Both the position numbers and the translations under genes were made by a program. This document shows, one piece after another, positions 8,732 through 17,620 of a DNA stretch of 64,000 nt; position 1 is the stretch's first letter; the number at the start of each line of letters is the position of its first letter. The notes beneath the pieces are model-generated. The model did no database searches and was not told the DNA's origin. It saw nothing but the letters and a program-made list of their open reading frames with translations. This DNA comes from Dongia_A sp964542425 (GTDB lineage: Bacteria; Pseudomonadota; Alphaproteobacteria; Dongiales; Dongiaceae): assembly GCA_964542425.1 (NCBI GenBank), contig CAZIUB010000022.1, forward strand, positions 20,223 through 84,222. The letters are read 5' to 3'.

Positions 8732-9559
8732 ATGGCGGGCGCCGAAGAGGACAAGAAGATGCCTTTGCTCGATCATTTGGTCGAGCTGCGGCAGCGCCTG
8801 CTCTATTCGCTGGTCGCCTTCATCGTCGCCTTCTTGGGGTGCTTTTATTTCGCGCAACAGATGTTCGACTTCCTGGCCGCGCCGATGGCGGACTATTTCC
8901 ATGAGCAAACCGGTCGCCGATTCATCTATACGGATCTGACCGAACCATTTTTCACCCAGATCAAGCTCGCCGCGTTCGGTGCGCTTTGCATTTCCTTCCC
9001 CATCGTCGCCACACAGCTCTGGCTGTTCATGGCGCCGGGCCTGTACCGGACCGAACGCCAGGCCTTTCTGCCGTTCCTGGTGGCCACACCGGTGATGTTC
9101 CTGCTCGGCGCGTCGTTTCTCTATTACGTGCTGCTGCCCTTCGCGATCAAATTCTTTGGCGGATACGAGACCGTCGGAACCGAAGGCACGTTGCCGATGC
9201 AATTGGAGGCAAAGGTCGGCGAGTATGTCGGATTCGTGATGACACTGATCTTCGCCTTTGGCCTGTGCTTCGAATTGCCGGTCTTGCTGACATTGCTGGC
9301 CAAGGTCGGCCTGGTCACATCGGATGGTCTGCGCCGCAAGCGACGCTACGCGATCGTGCTGGTGTTCATCGTCGCCGCGGTGGTGACGCCGCCCGACGTG
9401 ATCAGCCAGATCAGCCTGGCGGTGCCGCTTCTAGGGCTCTATGAGATCTCGATCTGGCTAGCGCGGCTGGTCGAAAAAAAGCGCGAAAAGGCGGCGATGG
9501 ACGAGGAGGAAGCGGAGAGCGGACAAAATCCTGTCGCCACCCCTCAGGCCTCGGAGTAA
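8732..9559 (+). CDS. tatC: Sec-independent translocase subunit TatC
   Basis: Six-helix membrane protein that recognises the twin-arginine signal. 275 residues. Family marks include the N-terminal LDHLVELRQRLLYS, FTEPF-type loop LTEPFFTQIKLAAFGALCIS, LYRTERQAFLPF and the conserved VVTPPDVISQ before helix 6. The charged C-terminus (KKREKAAMDEEEAESG) is cytoplasmic. Its last 16 bases overlap the convergent tag gene. In many relatives serS follows; here it does not. Confidence 0.96.
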   Translation: MAGAEEDKKMPLLDHLVELRQRLLYSLVAFIVAFLGCFYFAQQMFDFLAAPMADYFHEQTGRRFIYTDLTEPFFTQIKLAAFGALCISFPIVATQLWLFMAPGLYRTERQAFLPFLVATPVMFLLGASFLYYVLLPFAIKFFGGYETVGTEGTLPMQLEAKVGEYVGFVMTLIFAFGLCFELPVLLTLLAKVGLVTSDGLRRKRRYAIVLVFIVAAVVTPPDVISQISLAVPLLGLYEISIWLARLVEKKREKAAMDEEEAESGQNPVATPQASE

Positions 9560-10104
9560 TCGAACCCCGCTTTCACGGCCTTCATCCAGGGGGGAGGGCG
9601 GCGCGCGATCCTGGCGAAAACTGGGCAATCATGGCGATGCGCGCCGGGCAGATAACCCACACTCATCAGGAATTCACCCACGATTTCGCCGCCGGTGAAC
9701 AGGAAGGTGGCACGGAACAGCTTCACCCATTCCGATTTTCGACGCGGGTGATTGGCGGCCAGCCAGGCCGCGAAGGAGCCCTCGGGCAAGGCCAAGATTC
9801 GGCGCGCGTTTTCGATCGTCGCCTCGATCTTCTTGCGGTTGCGAATGATCGCCGGATTGCCCATCAGTCGCTCGCAATCCCGCCCACGGTATTTGGCGAT
9901 CCGCGCGATGTCGAAGCCGTGGAAGGCCTGGCGGAAGCCCTGCTGCCGCTTCAAGATGGTGAGCCAGGACAGGCCCGCCTGATTGATTTCCAGGACCAGC
10001 CTTTCCAACAATTCGGTGTCCTCGCCGATCGGAAATCCGTATTGCCGGTCATGATAGGGACCATGCCATTCGTGACCGGAGGCGATCTCGCAATAGAAGC
10101 TCAT
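9544..10104 (-). CDS. tag: DNA-3-methyladenine glycosylase I
   Basis: Base-excision repair enzyme that removes 3-methyladenine from alkylated DNA. 186 residues, normal for Tag. Visible hallmarks: zinc ligands from the N-terminal Cys (MSFYCE), the YHDRQYGFP His and the C-terminal HRHDC; catalytic region LVLEINQAGLSWLTILKRQ, in which the Glu matches E38 of the E. coli enzyme; and the helix-hairpin-helix repair fold. Start ATG at 10104 overlaps the stop of the DUF1467 gene (ATGA). The last gene of the three-gene - strand run mce-DUF1467-tag. Confidence 0.92.
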   Translation of the reverse strand: MSFYCEIASGHEWHGPYHDRQYGFPIGEDTELLERLVLEINQAGLSWLTILKRQQGFRQAFHGFDIARIAKYRGRDCERLMGNPAIIRNRKKIEATIENARRILALPEGSFAAWLAANHPRRKSEWVKLFRATFLFTGGEIVGEFLMSVGYLPGAHRHDCPVFARIARRPPPWMKAVKAGFDYSEA

Positions 10105-10352
10105 TGGCCCATCCCCGACAGGGTCAGCAGCGAATAGCCCAGAAACTGAGTCAGAAAGAAATAGGCCGCCCAGATCAATGCCGCGATCAGCGTGGTGGCG
10201 ATCGCTTTTCGCCCCAAATTGGGGTTGATCGGCGCGCCGGGGTCGTGACCGGCATCGGGCTTGGCCGGCTGGCGCACGCCCCATGGCAGCACCGCGAACA
10301 GAACCACGAACCAGATCAAGACGAAAATCATGAATTGAGAAAGCCATTGCAT
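10101..10352 (-). CDS. DUF1467 family membrane protein
   Basis: Small 83-residue protein with two predicted membrane helices (about residues 5-24 and 52-78) separated by a Pro-rich loop containing LPWGVRQP, the characteristic DUF1467 sequence. Function unknown; the family is nearly confined to alphaproteobacteria and usually sits beside mce and proS. Here the pairing with mce is kept (4 bp apart) but the pair is about 43 kb from proS. Start ATG at 10352. Confidence 0.88.
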   Translation of the reverse strand: MQWLSQFMIFVLIWFVVLFAVLPWGVRQPAKPDAGHDPGAPINPNLGRKAIATTLIAALIWAAYFFLTQFLGYSLLTLSGMGQ

Positions 10353-10356
10353 CGGT

Positions 10357-10761
10357 TCACGTCTGCTCGAGTTCGATGAGCGCGCCGCAGAAATCCTTTG
10401 GATGAAGGAACAGGACCGGCTTGTCATGGGCCCCGATCCGGGGCTCGCCATCGCCAAGCACTCGCGCGCCTGCGGCCTTGAGGCGGTCACGTGCCGCCAA
10501 GATATCGACCACCTCGTAGCAGAGGTGATGGATGCCCCCTGCGGCGTTACGCTCCAGGAAGGCCTTGATCGGCGAGCCCTCGCCCAGGGGATGCAGCAAC
10601 TCGATCTTGGTGTTTGGCAAGTCCACAAAAACCACCGTCACCCCGTGGGCGGGCTGGGGAATCGGCGCCGAAACGCTGGCCCCCAGGACCGAACGGTACA
10701 TTTCGCTGGCCGCCGCTAGATCCGGCACCGCAATAGCCACATGGTTCAAACGCCCGATCAT
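10357..10761 (-). CDS. mce: Methylmalonyl-CoA epimerase
   Basis: Interconverts (2R)- and (2S)-methylmalonyl-CoA in propionate and branched-chain/odd-chain metabolism. 134 residues, glyoxalase/VOC fold with two beta-alpha-beta modules. The metal ligands are recognisable: His in RLNHVAIAV, acidic residue in TKIELLHPLGEGSP, His in GIHHLCYEV and Glu in GALIELEQ. It heads a short - strand run with DUF1467 and tag. Methylmalonyl-CoA mutase is not in the window. Confidence 0.93.
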   Translation of the reverse strand: MIGRLNHVAIAVPDLAAASEMYRSVLGASVSAPIPQPAHGVTVVFVDLPNTKIELLHPLGEGSPIKAFLERNAAGGIHHLCYEVVDILAARDRLKAAGARVLGDGEPRIGAHDKPVLFLHPKDFCGALIELEQT

Positions 10762-10962
10762 TGCGCCCTCGCCGTTAAATCCGCCTTTGGGCCGATGTTG
10801 CAGTGCGATAGCCAGCCGCGCAAGGGGTGACGGGCATCACCAAGTGGCGCGCCCGGAATCGACTTTGTGACCAGGGTCACGACGGATCGGCATGTTGCGG
10901 TGCCATATCTGGAATAATCAGTCGCCGAACACTTTACGCGAGGGAGGCCTGCAAGGGTTAAA
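10762..10962. other. Divergent intergenic region mce / FecR-domain gene
   Basis: About 200 bp separate two divergent genes, so promoters for both must lie here. I see no repeat, convincing open frame or clear operator. GTGACCAGGGTCAC at about 10867-10880 is a near-perfect inverted repeat (GTGACC/GGTCAC) that could bind a dimeric regulator; this is only a suggestion. Confidence 0.4.
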
Positions 10963-12000
10963 ATGATGGCTAGTTTCAAGACATCGATCGCTCGGTTCGT
11001 CATGATCCCGGTGGCGTTATGCGCCGTACTGGGCGCAGGCGCGCCGAGCCTGGCGGAGCCTGCGCGCATCGGCGGGGTCATCCAGCGCGACTACAAGGGC
11101 GCAACCGCCGAGCACCAGGAAATCGCTCATCGTCCAATTTTCTTCAACAATTCGGTCCATGCCGAGGAAGTCGTGAAGACCGGCTACAATGGGGCCACCA
11201 GGCTGGAATTGCTGGACCACACCCAGCTGGCTGTGGGCGCCAATGCCGAGATCGTCCTTGATTCTTTCGTCTATGACCCGGCGACCGCCACTTCTGGCGG
11301 TTTGTTGCGCTTCGATGTAGGCGCGTTTCGTTACGTCAGCGGGGAAAGCAAGAACAAGAAGGACTTGAAGCTGGCAACGCCGACCGCGACTATCGCTATC
11401 CGGGGTACAGAACTCGTTATTTTCGTCGCGGACACTGGCCGGACGGAAATCAATGTCATCGAGGGCGCGATCACCGTTACGGCCTGCGGCGGTGGTGGAT
11501 CGCTAGATCTTGAGGCTGGCGAGAGTGCCACCGTCGCGGCAGATTGCCGGATGGACCGCGACATTGCACGCAAGCTTCCACCTCGGTTCATTCCGGTCAT
11601 GCCCCGGGATTTCGCCACGATCGACGAAGGCGCCGTGCCCGAAGGCGAGAACAGGCAGCTGGGCGGCGACAGCGAGGCCAAGGGCGAGCATGCCCGGGAG
11701 CAAGGCGAGGGCAATTCCCCGGGGGGCGAAGCGCCTAACGGTGGAAAGGCACGTGGCGGCGGCAAAGCTCCCGGTGGCAAGGCTCCCGGTGGTGGCAAGT
11801 CGGCGGGCGGCGGCTCGACCGGAGGCGGCTCGACCGGAGGCGGCGCGACTAACGGCGGCTCGACCGGCGGCGGCTCCGCTGCTACTGATGGCGGCGCATC
11901 GAGCAATGGCGATGCCACGGGCGGCCAGACGAGCGGCAGCGCCGGCACCGGTGGGGGAACGCGCGATGGCGGCTCCACAAGCGCCAATGGTGCATCATAG
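10963..12000 (+). CDS. Secreted FecR-domain protein with glycine-rich tail
   Basis: 345 residues. N-terminal signal peptide (hydrophobic FVMIPVALCAVLGAGAPSLA, cleavage after AEP region), a FecR domain (about 60-175) with DHTQLAVGANAEIVLDSFVY, LLRFDVGAFRYVSGE and the core ATPTATIAIRGTELVIFV, then a low-complexity tail (about 225-345) rich in Gly, Ser, Thr and Lys with GGGSTGGGSTGGG-type repeats. Unlike true FecR anti-sigma regulators it has a signal peptide, no N-terminal sigma-binding region, and no sigma factor gene nearby; it belongs to the poorly understood periplasmic/surface FecR-domain group. ATG at 10963 or 10966. Confidence 0.75.
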   Translation: MMASFKTSIARFVMIPVALCAVLGAGAPSLAEPARIGGVIQRDYKGATAEHQEIAHRPIFFNNSVHAEEVVKTGYNGATRLELLDHTQLAVGANAEIVLDSFVYDPATATSGGLLRFDVGAFRYVSGESKNKKDLKLATPTATIAIRGTELVIFVADTGRTEINVIEGAITVTACGGGGSLDLEAGESATVAADCRMDRDIARKLPPRFIPVMPRDFATIDEGAVPEGENRQLGGDSEAKGEHAREQGEGNSPGGEAPNGGKARGGGKAPGGKAPGGGKSAGGGSTGGGSTGGGATNGGSTGGGSAATDGGASSNGDATGGQTSGSAGTGGGTRDGGSTSANGAS

Positions 12001-12011
12001 GGTAAGACAGC

Positions 12012-12416
12012 ATGGCGGAATTTGCCGCGATCGATTTTGCAAATCAGGCCTTCTACGAGGCGTTCGCGGCGACCGATCTGTCGGCCATGATCCAAGTTTG
12101 GGCCGAATCGGTCACGGTTTCCTGTTCTCATCCCGGCACTGGCCCGATTTTTGGTCGCGGGCCGGTGTTGGAAAGTTGGCGTGGCATTTTTTCTGGCATG
12201 TCCAGTTTTCCCATCCGTTATCGCCTGATCCGGGTGGAGTCGATCGGTGCGGTCGGAATCGCCCACACCGTCGAAATGCTCGAAGCCGGGGTCTTGGTAG
12301 CCACCAACCTGTTCATCAAGGAGGGCAAGGTCTGGCGGATGATCCATCATCATGCCGGCCCGGCCAATGTCGATCCGGAATTGATGGCGGAACGGCCGCG
12401 CGAGCCGGTCAACTGA
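12012..12416 (+). CDS. NTF2-like / SnoaL-type protein
   Basis: 134-residue single-domain protein of the NTF2-like fold. Typical pieces: AIDFANQAFYEAFAATDLSA (first helix), VWAESVTVSCSHPG, ILESW-like VLESWRGIFSGM, and the C-terminal strand LFIKEGKVWRMIHHHAGP. Such proteins bind small hydrophobic ligands or act as isomerases/hydrolases; the substrate here cannot be told. No signal peptide, so cytoplasmic. Twelve bases after the FecR-domain gene, likely co-transcribed. Confidence 0.75.
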   Translation: MAEFAAIDFANQAFYEAFAATDLSAMIQVWAESVTVSCSHPGTGPIFGRGPVLESWRGIFSGMSSFPIRYRLIRVESIGAVGIAHTVEMLEAGVLVATNLFIKEGKVWRMIHHHAGPANVDPELMAERPREPVN

Positions 12417-12521
12417 TCGCTTGGTCGGCTTGGGTGCGGGCGGCGTTGCGCCCTGCCCGGCCAAGCCGCATATTGTACCGCAAGACTCTCAGTTTCGATT
12501 TCGGGCAAGGATCGCCGGCGC

Positions 12522-13802
12522 ATGCGGCGTGGAAAGTTCTTCGCAATCCTGTTGGCGGCGGCGATTGCCGCATCGGCGGCCGGCCCGGCCCGGGGGGACT
12601 ATTCTGCCGGATTGGTCGCGTTCAATTCCGGGGATTTCGCCAAGGCCCTCGCCGAATGGGAGGTCGAGGCCAAGAGTGGCAACGCCAAGGCGCAGCACGG
12701 GTTGGCGGTGCTCCATGAAACCGGGCGGGGCGTGCCCTCGGTCGACGCCAAGAAAGCTGCCGAGCTCTATCAGGCAGCGGCGGATCAGGGTTTCGCGCCG
12801 GCAATCAGCAATTTGGCTAAATTGTATGAGGATGGACGGGGCGTACCGCAGGACGTGGTGCGGGCCCTGGATCTGTGGCGCCGGGCGGCCGATCTTGGCA
12901 ACGCCACAGCGCTCTATAATCTCGGCGCCCATCTCGCCAACGGCGTTACGGTCGCAAAGGACGAAGCAGAGGCCGCGAAGTACTTCCGCGCCGCCGCCGA
13001 GCTTGACCTGCCCGAGGCCCAATACGTGATGGCCCGGATCACCCGCGTGGGCATTGGCGTCGCGGCCGACGCTGACCGGGCGGCGGAATGGCTGCGCAAA
13101 GCGGCGGCCGGCGGGCACGCACGCGCAAAGTTGGATTTGGCCGCCTTGGCGCATGAAGCCCAGGGCGCCCGCGACTCCCTCCCGGCGGAAACCGTCGCGC
13201 CATCCGAGCCGAATCCGAGTGTGGTGGCCACGGTGACGACGCCCGAGCCGGCAGAAGCGGTGATCGCGACACCGATGGCGGAACCGGTAGCCGCAGCACC
13301 CGAGAAAGTGTCCGAATCATCGACCGACACCGCTGGCGCGCCGGCTGCGGCAGCCGACGCCGATGAGATGAGTGCCACCGCCACCAACATTGCGTCGGAG
13401 GCCGGAGCGGTACCGACAGACGATGCCCGGAAAAGCGTGGAGGCGGACGCCGAGGCGGGCGCGGACGAGGTGGCGGAAGCCGCGCCCGAACCAATGGGCG
13501 ATCTCGAAGCGGATCGCTACGTGATTTCGCTTAGCGCCGATGTGCGGGTGTATCGAGTTTGGCTGGGACAATCCGGACAGGAGCAGGACGGCAAGGCCCA
13601 ATGGGCCAAGTTCCAGCAGCAATTCCCGGGCGCGCTCGGCGAACTCGAACTTGATCTCAGGCGCTACGTCCTCGGTGGTGCGCGTGGATCGATTTATCGT
13701 GTCTTTGCCGGGCCCTTTGCCGATGCGGCGGAAGCCAAAGAGGCCTGCCGGAAGATTGTCGATCAGGAGAGCGACCAGTTCTGCCGAATCGTCATCGATT
13801 GA
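12522..13802 (+). CDS. Secreted Sel1-repeat and SPOR-domain protein
   Basis: 426 residues: signal peptide (about 1-27), four to five Sel1-like helical repeats (about 40-215; for example AQHGLAVLHETGRGV, AISNLAKLYEDGRGV, ALYNLGAHLANGV, AQYVMARITRVGIGV), an acidic Ala/Glu/Pro linker, and a C-terminal SPOR domain ending SIYRVFAGPFADAAEAKEAC. Sel1 repeats mediate protein contacts and SPOR binds denuded peptidoglycan, so a periplasmic cell-division or envelope scaffold is inferred. Its SPOR domain resembles the one in the protein at 87-1295. Stop TGA is 4 bases before the next start. Confidence 0.83.
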   Translation: MRRGKFFAILLAAAIAASAAGPARGDYSAGLVAFNSGDFAKALAEWEVEAKSGNAKAQHGLAVLHETGRGVPSVDAKKAAELYQAAADQGFAPAISNLAKLYEDGRGVPQDVVRALDLWRRAADLGNATALYNLGAHLANGVTVAKDEAEAAKYFRAAAELDLPEAQYVMARITRVGIGVAADADRAAEWLRKAAAGGHARAKLDLAALAHEAQGARDSLPAETVAPSEPNPSVVATVTTPEPAEAVIATPMAEPVAAAPEKVSESSTDTAGAPAAAADADEMSATATNIASEAGAVPTDDARKSVEADAEAGADEVAEAAPEPMGDLEADRYVISLSADVRVYRVWLGQSGQEQDGKAQWAKFQQQFPGALGELELDLRRYVLGGARGSIYRVFAGPFADAAEAKEACRKIVDQESDQFCRIVID

Positions 13803-13806
13803 TGGC

Positions 13807-15285
13807 ATGGTCCTGCTGCTGACCGCCGAAGAGACAAGGCGCGCCGAAGCAGCGGCATTTTCCGCCGGCATGTCCAGTTTTTCGGCCATGCGCCGCGCCG
13901 GGAATTCGGTGGCCGAGGCGGTTCTCGCGCGCTGGCCGCGGCGGCGGGTCGACCAGGTCCTGGTATTGTGCGGACCGGGCAACAATGGCGGGGACGGTTT
14001 CGTGGCCGCGGCCAGGTTGCGCGAGGCGGGCTGGCCGGTCACCACCGCTTGCCTGACCGGGGTCGAGCGCCTGACGGGGGACGCGGCACAAGCGGCGCGG
14101 GAATGGGGTGCGACACCGATCCCCGCCACGCCGAGGCTGATCGCCGATTTGACCCGGCGATCCCTGGTGATCGATGCGCTGTTCGGCATCGGCCTCACCC
14201 GAGCCTTGCGCGACCAAACCGCCGATATTGTCGCCGCCGTAAACCGGAGCCCGGCCCGGGTGGTCGCCGCCGACATTCCAAGCGGGATCGATGCCGACAG
14301 CGGCCAAACCCTGGGCGCGGCGATAGTGGCCGATCTGACGGTGACGTTCGGTTGGCCAAAGCGCGGCCACCTGTTGTTGCCGGGCCGCGACCACACTGGC
14401 GAGTTGCTGATCGCATCGATCGGAATGGGGGCCTCCTGCCTCGAAGCCATCCATCCCAGTTGCAGCGTAAATTCGCCGGAAATCTGGATTGGGCGATACC
14501 CGTCGCCGGCGACCACCGACCACAAGTATTCGCGCGGCCACCTGGTCATCGCGGGCGGGAGGATGGCCGGTGCCGCGAGGCTGGCCGCCGCCGGGGCCCG
14601 CCAGATTGGCACCGGGCTGGTCACGATTTGGGCGGCCCCGGCACGGGTCGAGGCCTATGCGGGGATCGAACCCGGCGTGATCCTACGTTCGGACGCCGGG
14701 ATCGAGAATTGGCGCGAGTTGGTCGGCAATCGAAACGTGGACGCCGTGGTAACAGGGTGTGGGCATGAGCCGGACGAGGAAACGCGAAACATCGTCGCTG
14801 CGGCGCTAGCCTCGAAAAAGCCCGTCGTGGTCGATGGCGGAGGCCTGTCGGCCTTCGCTGGCGATCCCGCGCGGCTAATCGACGCGATCGATGGAATCAC
14901 GGTCTTGACCCCGCACGGGGGCGAGTTCGATCGCCTGTTTCCGGACCTTGGCGCGGGCTCCAAGATCGATAAGGCAGTTGCGGCGGCAAAGCGATGCCGC
15001 GCCATCGTGGTCCTGAAGGGCAGCGATACGGTGATCGCCGAGCCCGGCGGCGAGGCCTTGGTCGCTGAAGGATCGCCCTCCACCTTGGCCAGCGCCGGCA
15101 GCGGCGATGTCCTGGCCGGAATGGTGGGGGGGCTGTTGGCGCTGGGAATTCCTGCCTGGCAAGCTTCCGGGATCGCGGTCTGGCTGCACGGAGCCGCCGC
15201 CCGCAGACTTGGCTGTGTGCTCACGGCGGAGGCCCTGACCGGAGAACTGCCGCCGGCATTGGCCGAGACCCTGCGCTGGCGCTGA
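13807..15285 (+). CDS. nnr: Bifunctional NAD(P)H-hydrate epimerase / dehydratase
   Basis: Repairs damaged NAD(P)HX: the N-terminal epimerase domain (YjeF_N, about residues 1-205) interconverts R and S forms, and the C-terminal domain (YjeF_C, about 225-490) dehydrates S-NAD(P)HX using ADP or ATP. Motifs: GPGNNGGDGFVAAARL and DIPSGIDADSG in the first; TPHGGEFDRLFP, VVLKGSDTVIAEP and the nucleotide-binding ASAGSGDVLAGMVGG in the second. 492 residues is the normal fusion length. The reading frame is open well upstream, but it overlaps the Sel1 gene there; ATG 13807 fits the domain start. Confidence 0.93.
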   Translation: MVLLLTAEETRRAEAAAFSAGMSSFSAMRRAGNSVAEAVLARWPRRRVDQVLVLCGPGNNGGDGFVAAARLREAGWPVTTACLTGVERLTGDAAQAAREWGATPIPATPRLIADLTRRSLVIDALFGIGLTRALRDQTADIVAAVNRSPARVVAADIPSGIDADSGQTLGAAIVADLTVTFGWPKRGHLLLPGRDHTGELLIASIGMGASCLEAIHPSCSVNSPEIWIGRYPSPATTDHKYSRGHLVIAGGRMAGAARLAAAGARQIGTGLVTIWAAPARVEAYAGIEPGVILRSDAGIENWRELVGNRNVDAVVTGCGHEPDEETRNIVAAALASKKPVVVDGGGLSAFAGDPARLIDAIDGITVLTPHGGEFDRLFPDLGAGSKIDKAVAAAKRCRAIVVLKGSDTVIAEPGGEALVAEGSPSTLASAGSGDVLAGMVGGLLALGIPAWQASGIAVWLHGAAARRLGCVLTAEALTGELPPALAETLRWR

Positions 15286-15292
15286 ATAAGAG

Positions 15293-15562
15293 GCTAGTGG
15301 TCCGATCTGGTGAGACACAGTACCCCGCAAGGGTACGTGTCTCACAGGTGAACCGGTCCGCAAACTCAGTCATGCTAGTGTTCCGACTCCGACATTCCGC
15401 TCCAGGGACATGTCGGCCCGGAACACTAGCAAATTCAATGGCATGTGTTGTAGTTCCAACGGGAATGATTGGGAATCAAACGTTGGAACCACAACACTAG
15501 TGGTATTCAGCTTCCGGCACATGAATCCCCAAGGGATTCATGTGCCGGAGCCATACCACCAG
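15293..15562. repeat. Family A palindromic element, copy A2 (hairpin cluster)
   Basis: The 415-bp gap between nnr and tRNA-Leu holds four hairpins: about 15298-15357 (core GTGAGACAC...GTGTCTCAC), 15375-15429 (CTAGTGTTCC...GGAACACTAG, a perfect 10-bp pair), 15445-15497 (GTGTTG.AGTTCCAAC with GTTGGAACCACAACAC) and 15500-15560, which contains a perfect 16-bp stem CCGGCACATGAATCCC (15514-15529) with its complement at 15533-15548. The second and third are the family A core. No coding potential; the rest, 15563-15700, shows nothing recognisable. Confidence 0.8.
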
Positions 15563-15700
15563 GGGCCATTCTGGCAGGTTTCTTGTCCCGATCCGGGGGT
15601 TGATTTCCGCTTGTCTAGGGGGCCGCGCTACGATACACCCGCGCGCTGAACAGGCCTCAGCTATGGTTCTTGTCCGTGCCCTCCCTGTCGGGTGGGCATC

Positions 15701-15785
<85 letters not shown>

Positions 15786-15874
15786 GCGATGGCCAAGAAT
15801 GCCGGTGTGTCACCGACGCCGCGAGCGGGCCGCACACGATCTTCAACGCTAGTCGATAGGGCAAGGGCGTTCCG

Positions 15875-17200
15875 ATGCAGATCTTGGATGTGGCCGTGGA
15901 CGGCTTGAAGCGCGAATACAAACTGGTGGTACCGGCGGCGAAGCTTCGCGATCAGGTCGATGACCGGCTTCAGGAATTGGGTCGGCAGGTTCGCTTGCCG
16001 GGGTTCCGGCCCGGCAAGGTTCCGATGCCGTTGCTCAAGCAGCGGTACGAGAAATCGGTCATCGGCGAGGTCCTAGAGCAGACACTGCACGAAGGGTCGC
16101 ATCAATTGATGACCGAGCGCAATTTGCGCCCGGCCGGCCGGCCGAAAGTCGAGATCGTGAAATTCGAGGAAGGCCAGGATCTCGAAATCTCGATCGCCTT
16201 GGAAGTGATCCCGGAGATCACGCCCGTCGATTTTTCCAGCTTGTCGCTGGAACGTAGCGTGGTCGAGGTCTCGGAATCCGAGGTCGAGGATGGCCTGAAG
16301 ACCATTGCCAAGCGCCAGCGACGGCCGGAACCGGCACCCGACGACGCGGTTTCCAAGATCGGCGATGTCCTTGTGATCGATTTCGCCGGCCGCGCCGGGG
16401 GCGTCGAATTCGAGGGTGGCAAGGGCGAGGGCTTCCATCTGGAACTCGGCTCGGGGAGCTTCGTTCCCGGTTTCGAGGACCAACTCGCCGCCAAGAAAAA
16501 GGACGATCGGGTCCTGGTCAAGGTCACGTTCCCAGACGGGTACGGCAACCAGGAACTGGCCGGCAAGGACGCGGAGTTCGACGTGACCGTGAAGGAGATC
16601 AAGCACCTGACCGATGTCGAGATCGACGATTCCTTGGCCAAGGCACTCGGCTTTGACGATTTGGCGGCGCTGCGAAAGGCGGCACGCGAACAGATCGAGC
16701 GTGACTACGTGGCGGCGGCGCGGGCCAGGCTCAAGCGCAAGCTCTTGGACGTCTTGGCCGAGCGCCACGATTTCGTTCTGCCGCAGGGCTTGGTGGATGC
16801 GGAATTCGACGTCATCTGGCGGCAGATCGAAGCCGACATGAAGGCCGAAAGGCTGGACGAGGAAGACAAGGGCAAGTCCGAGGAACAGCTGCGCAAGGAG
16901 TATCGCGACATCGCCATCCGTCGTGTGAAGCTGGGCCTGCTGCTGTCCGAGGTCGGGCGAGTGAACGATGTCCAGATACCGAACGAGGACATCAGCCGCG
17001 CCATGATCAATGAGGCGCGCCGCTATCCCGGCCAGGAAAAGAAGGTGATCGATTTCTATCAGCGCTCGCCCGATGCCCTGAACGTGTTGCGGGCACCAAT
17101 TTACGAGGACAAGGTGGTCGACCACATCCTGTCGGTCGCGAGCATCACCGAGCGACGGCTTTCGCCGGAGGAGTTCCGCAAGGAAGGCGTGGGCCTCTAG
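15875..17200 (+). CDS. tig: Trigger factor (ribosome-associated chaperone)
   Basis: Binds nascent chains at the ribosome exit. 441 residues with the three usual parts: ribosome-binding domain (about 1-120) with the signature region LPGFRPGKVPMPLLKQRY, the FKBP-type peptidyl-prolyl isomerase domain (about 160-240; GDVLVIDFAGRAGGVEFEGG, LELGSGSFVPGFEDQL), and the helical chaperone arms. Start ATG 15875. First gene of the proteostasis series tig-clpP-clpX-lon. Its TAG stop forms the left edge of a family C element. Confidence 0.95.
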   Translation: MQILDVAVDGLKREYKLVVPAAKLRDQVDDRLQELGRQVRLPGFRPGKVPMPLLKQRYEKSVIGEVLEQTLHEGSHQLMTERNLRPAGRPKVEIVKFEEGQDLEISIALEVIPEITPVDFSSLSLERSVVEVSESEVEDGLKTIAKRQRRPEPAPDDAVSKIGDVLVIDFAGRAGGVEFEGGKGEGFHLELGSGSFVPGFEDQLAAKKKDDRVLVKVTFPDGYGNQELAGKDAEFDVTVKEIKHLTDVEIDDSLAKALGFDDLAALRKAAREQIERDYVAAARARLKRKLLDVLAERHDFVLPQGLVDAEFDVIWRQIEADMKAERLDEEDKGKSEEQLRKEYRDIAIRRVKLGLLLSEVGRVNDVQIPNEDISRAMINEARRYPGQEKKVIDFYQRSPDALNVLRAPIYEDKVVDHILSVASITERRLSPEEFRKEGVGL

Positions 17201-17503
17201 GTCCTGTGGACGGACTGGGTTTGAAGCCGCGATGACGAGATTTGATGCGAATAGGAGGCACCAAGGGCCTGCCGACGCAAGTCGGCCCTTCGGCCTTTGG
17301 GGCGATGTAGGGCATCGGCGAACCTTGGGCCACCGCCCGCAGGCGCGCAAATATCGTCATCCCGAGGGGCTTACGCGCGTGGCTGGCCGATTATCGGCGC
17401 CGAAAGCGTCGACCATGGTCCCACTATGGCCATCGGCTTTCGGCCTGATTCTCGACCAGCCCCACGCGGTAACGCAACCCGAAACGAGTTCGTCCACAGG
17501 GCC
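17200..17503. repeat. Family C MITE-like element, copy C1
   Basis: About 304-bp element between tig and clpP, closely similar along its length to 43195-43493. Left end GGTCCTGTGGACGGACTGG and right end CGAGTTCGTCCACAGGGCC form an imperfect terminal inverted repeat. Inside are matching sections such as ATGACGAGATTTGATGCGAA and GGCCGATTATCGGCGCCGAA, and the small palindrome CCATGGTCCCACTATGG. No transposase. Both copies keep a partly open frame starting ATGACGAG, but this just follows the DNA similarity. The remaining 17504-17620 leads into clpP. Confidence 0.82.
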
Positions 17504-17620
17504 AGGTCCGGCCGGCGCGATTGCGTCGCCGGGCATTGCCGGTATGATTGGCGGCGAAATCGAATCGAGAACCGGCCCTCCCTTGGCCGTGCAAGTTCAA
17601 TGGGCGCCAGGAGCACCAGC

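Noticed and set aside
11740..11880. Tandem DNA repeat in the FecR-domain gene
   Set aside because: The repeats are the codons of the Gly/Ser/Thr-rich protein tail rather than a separate repeat element.
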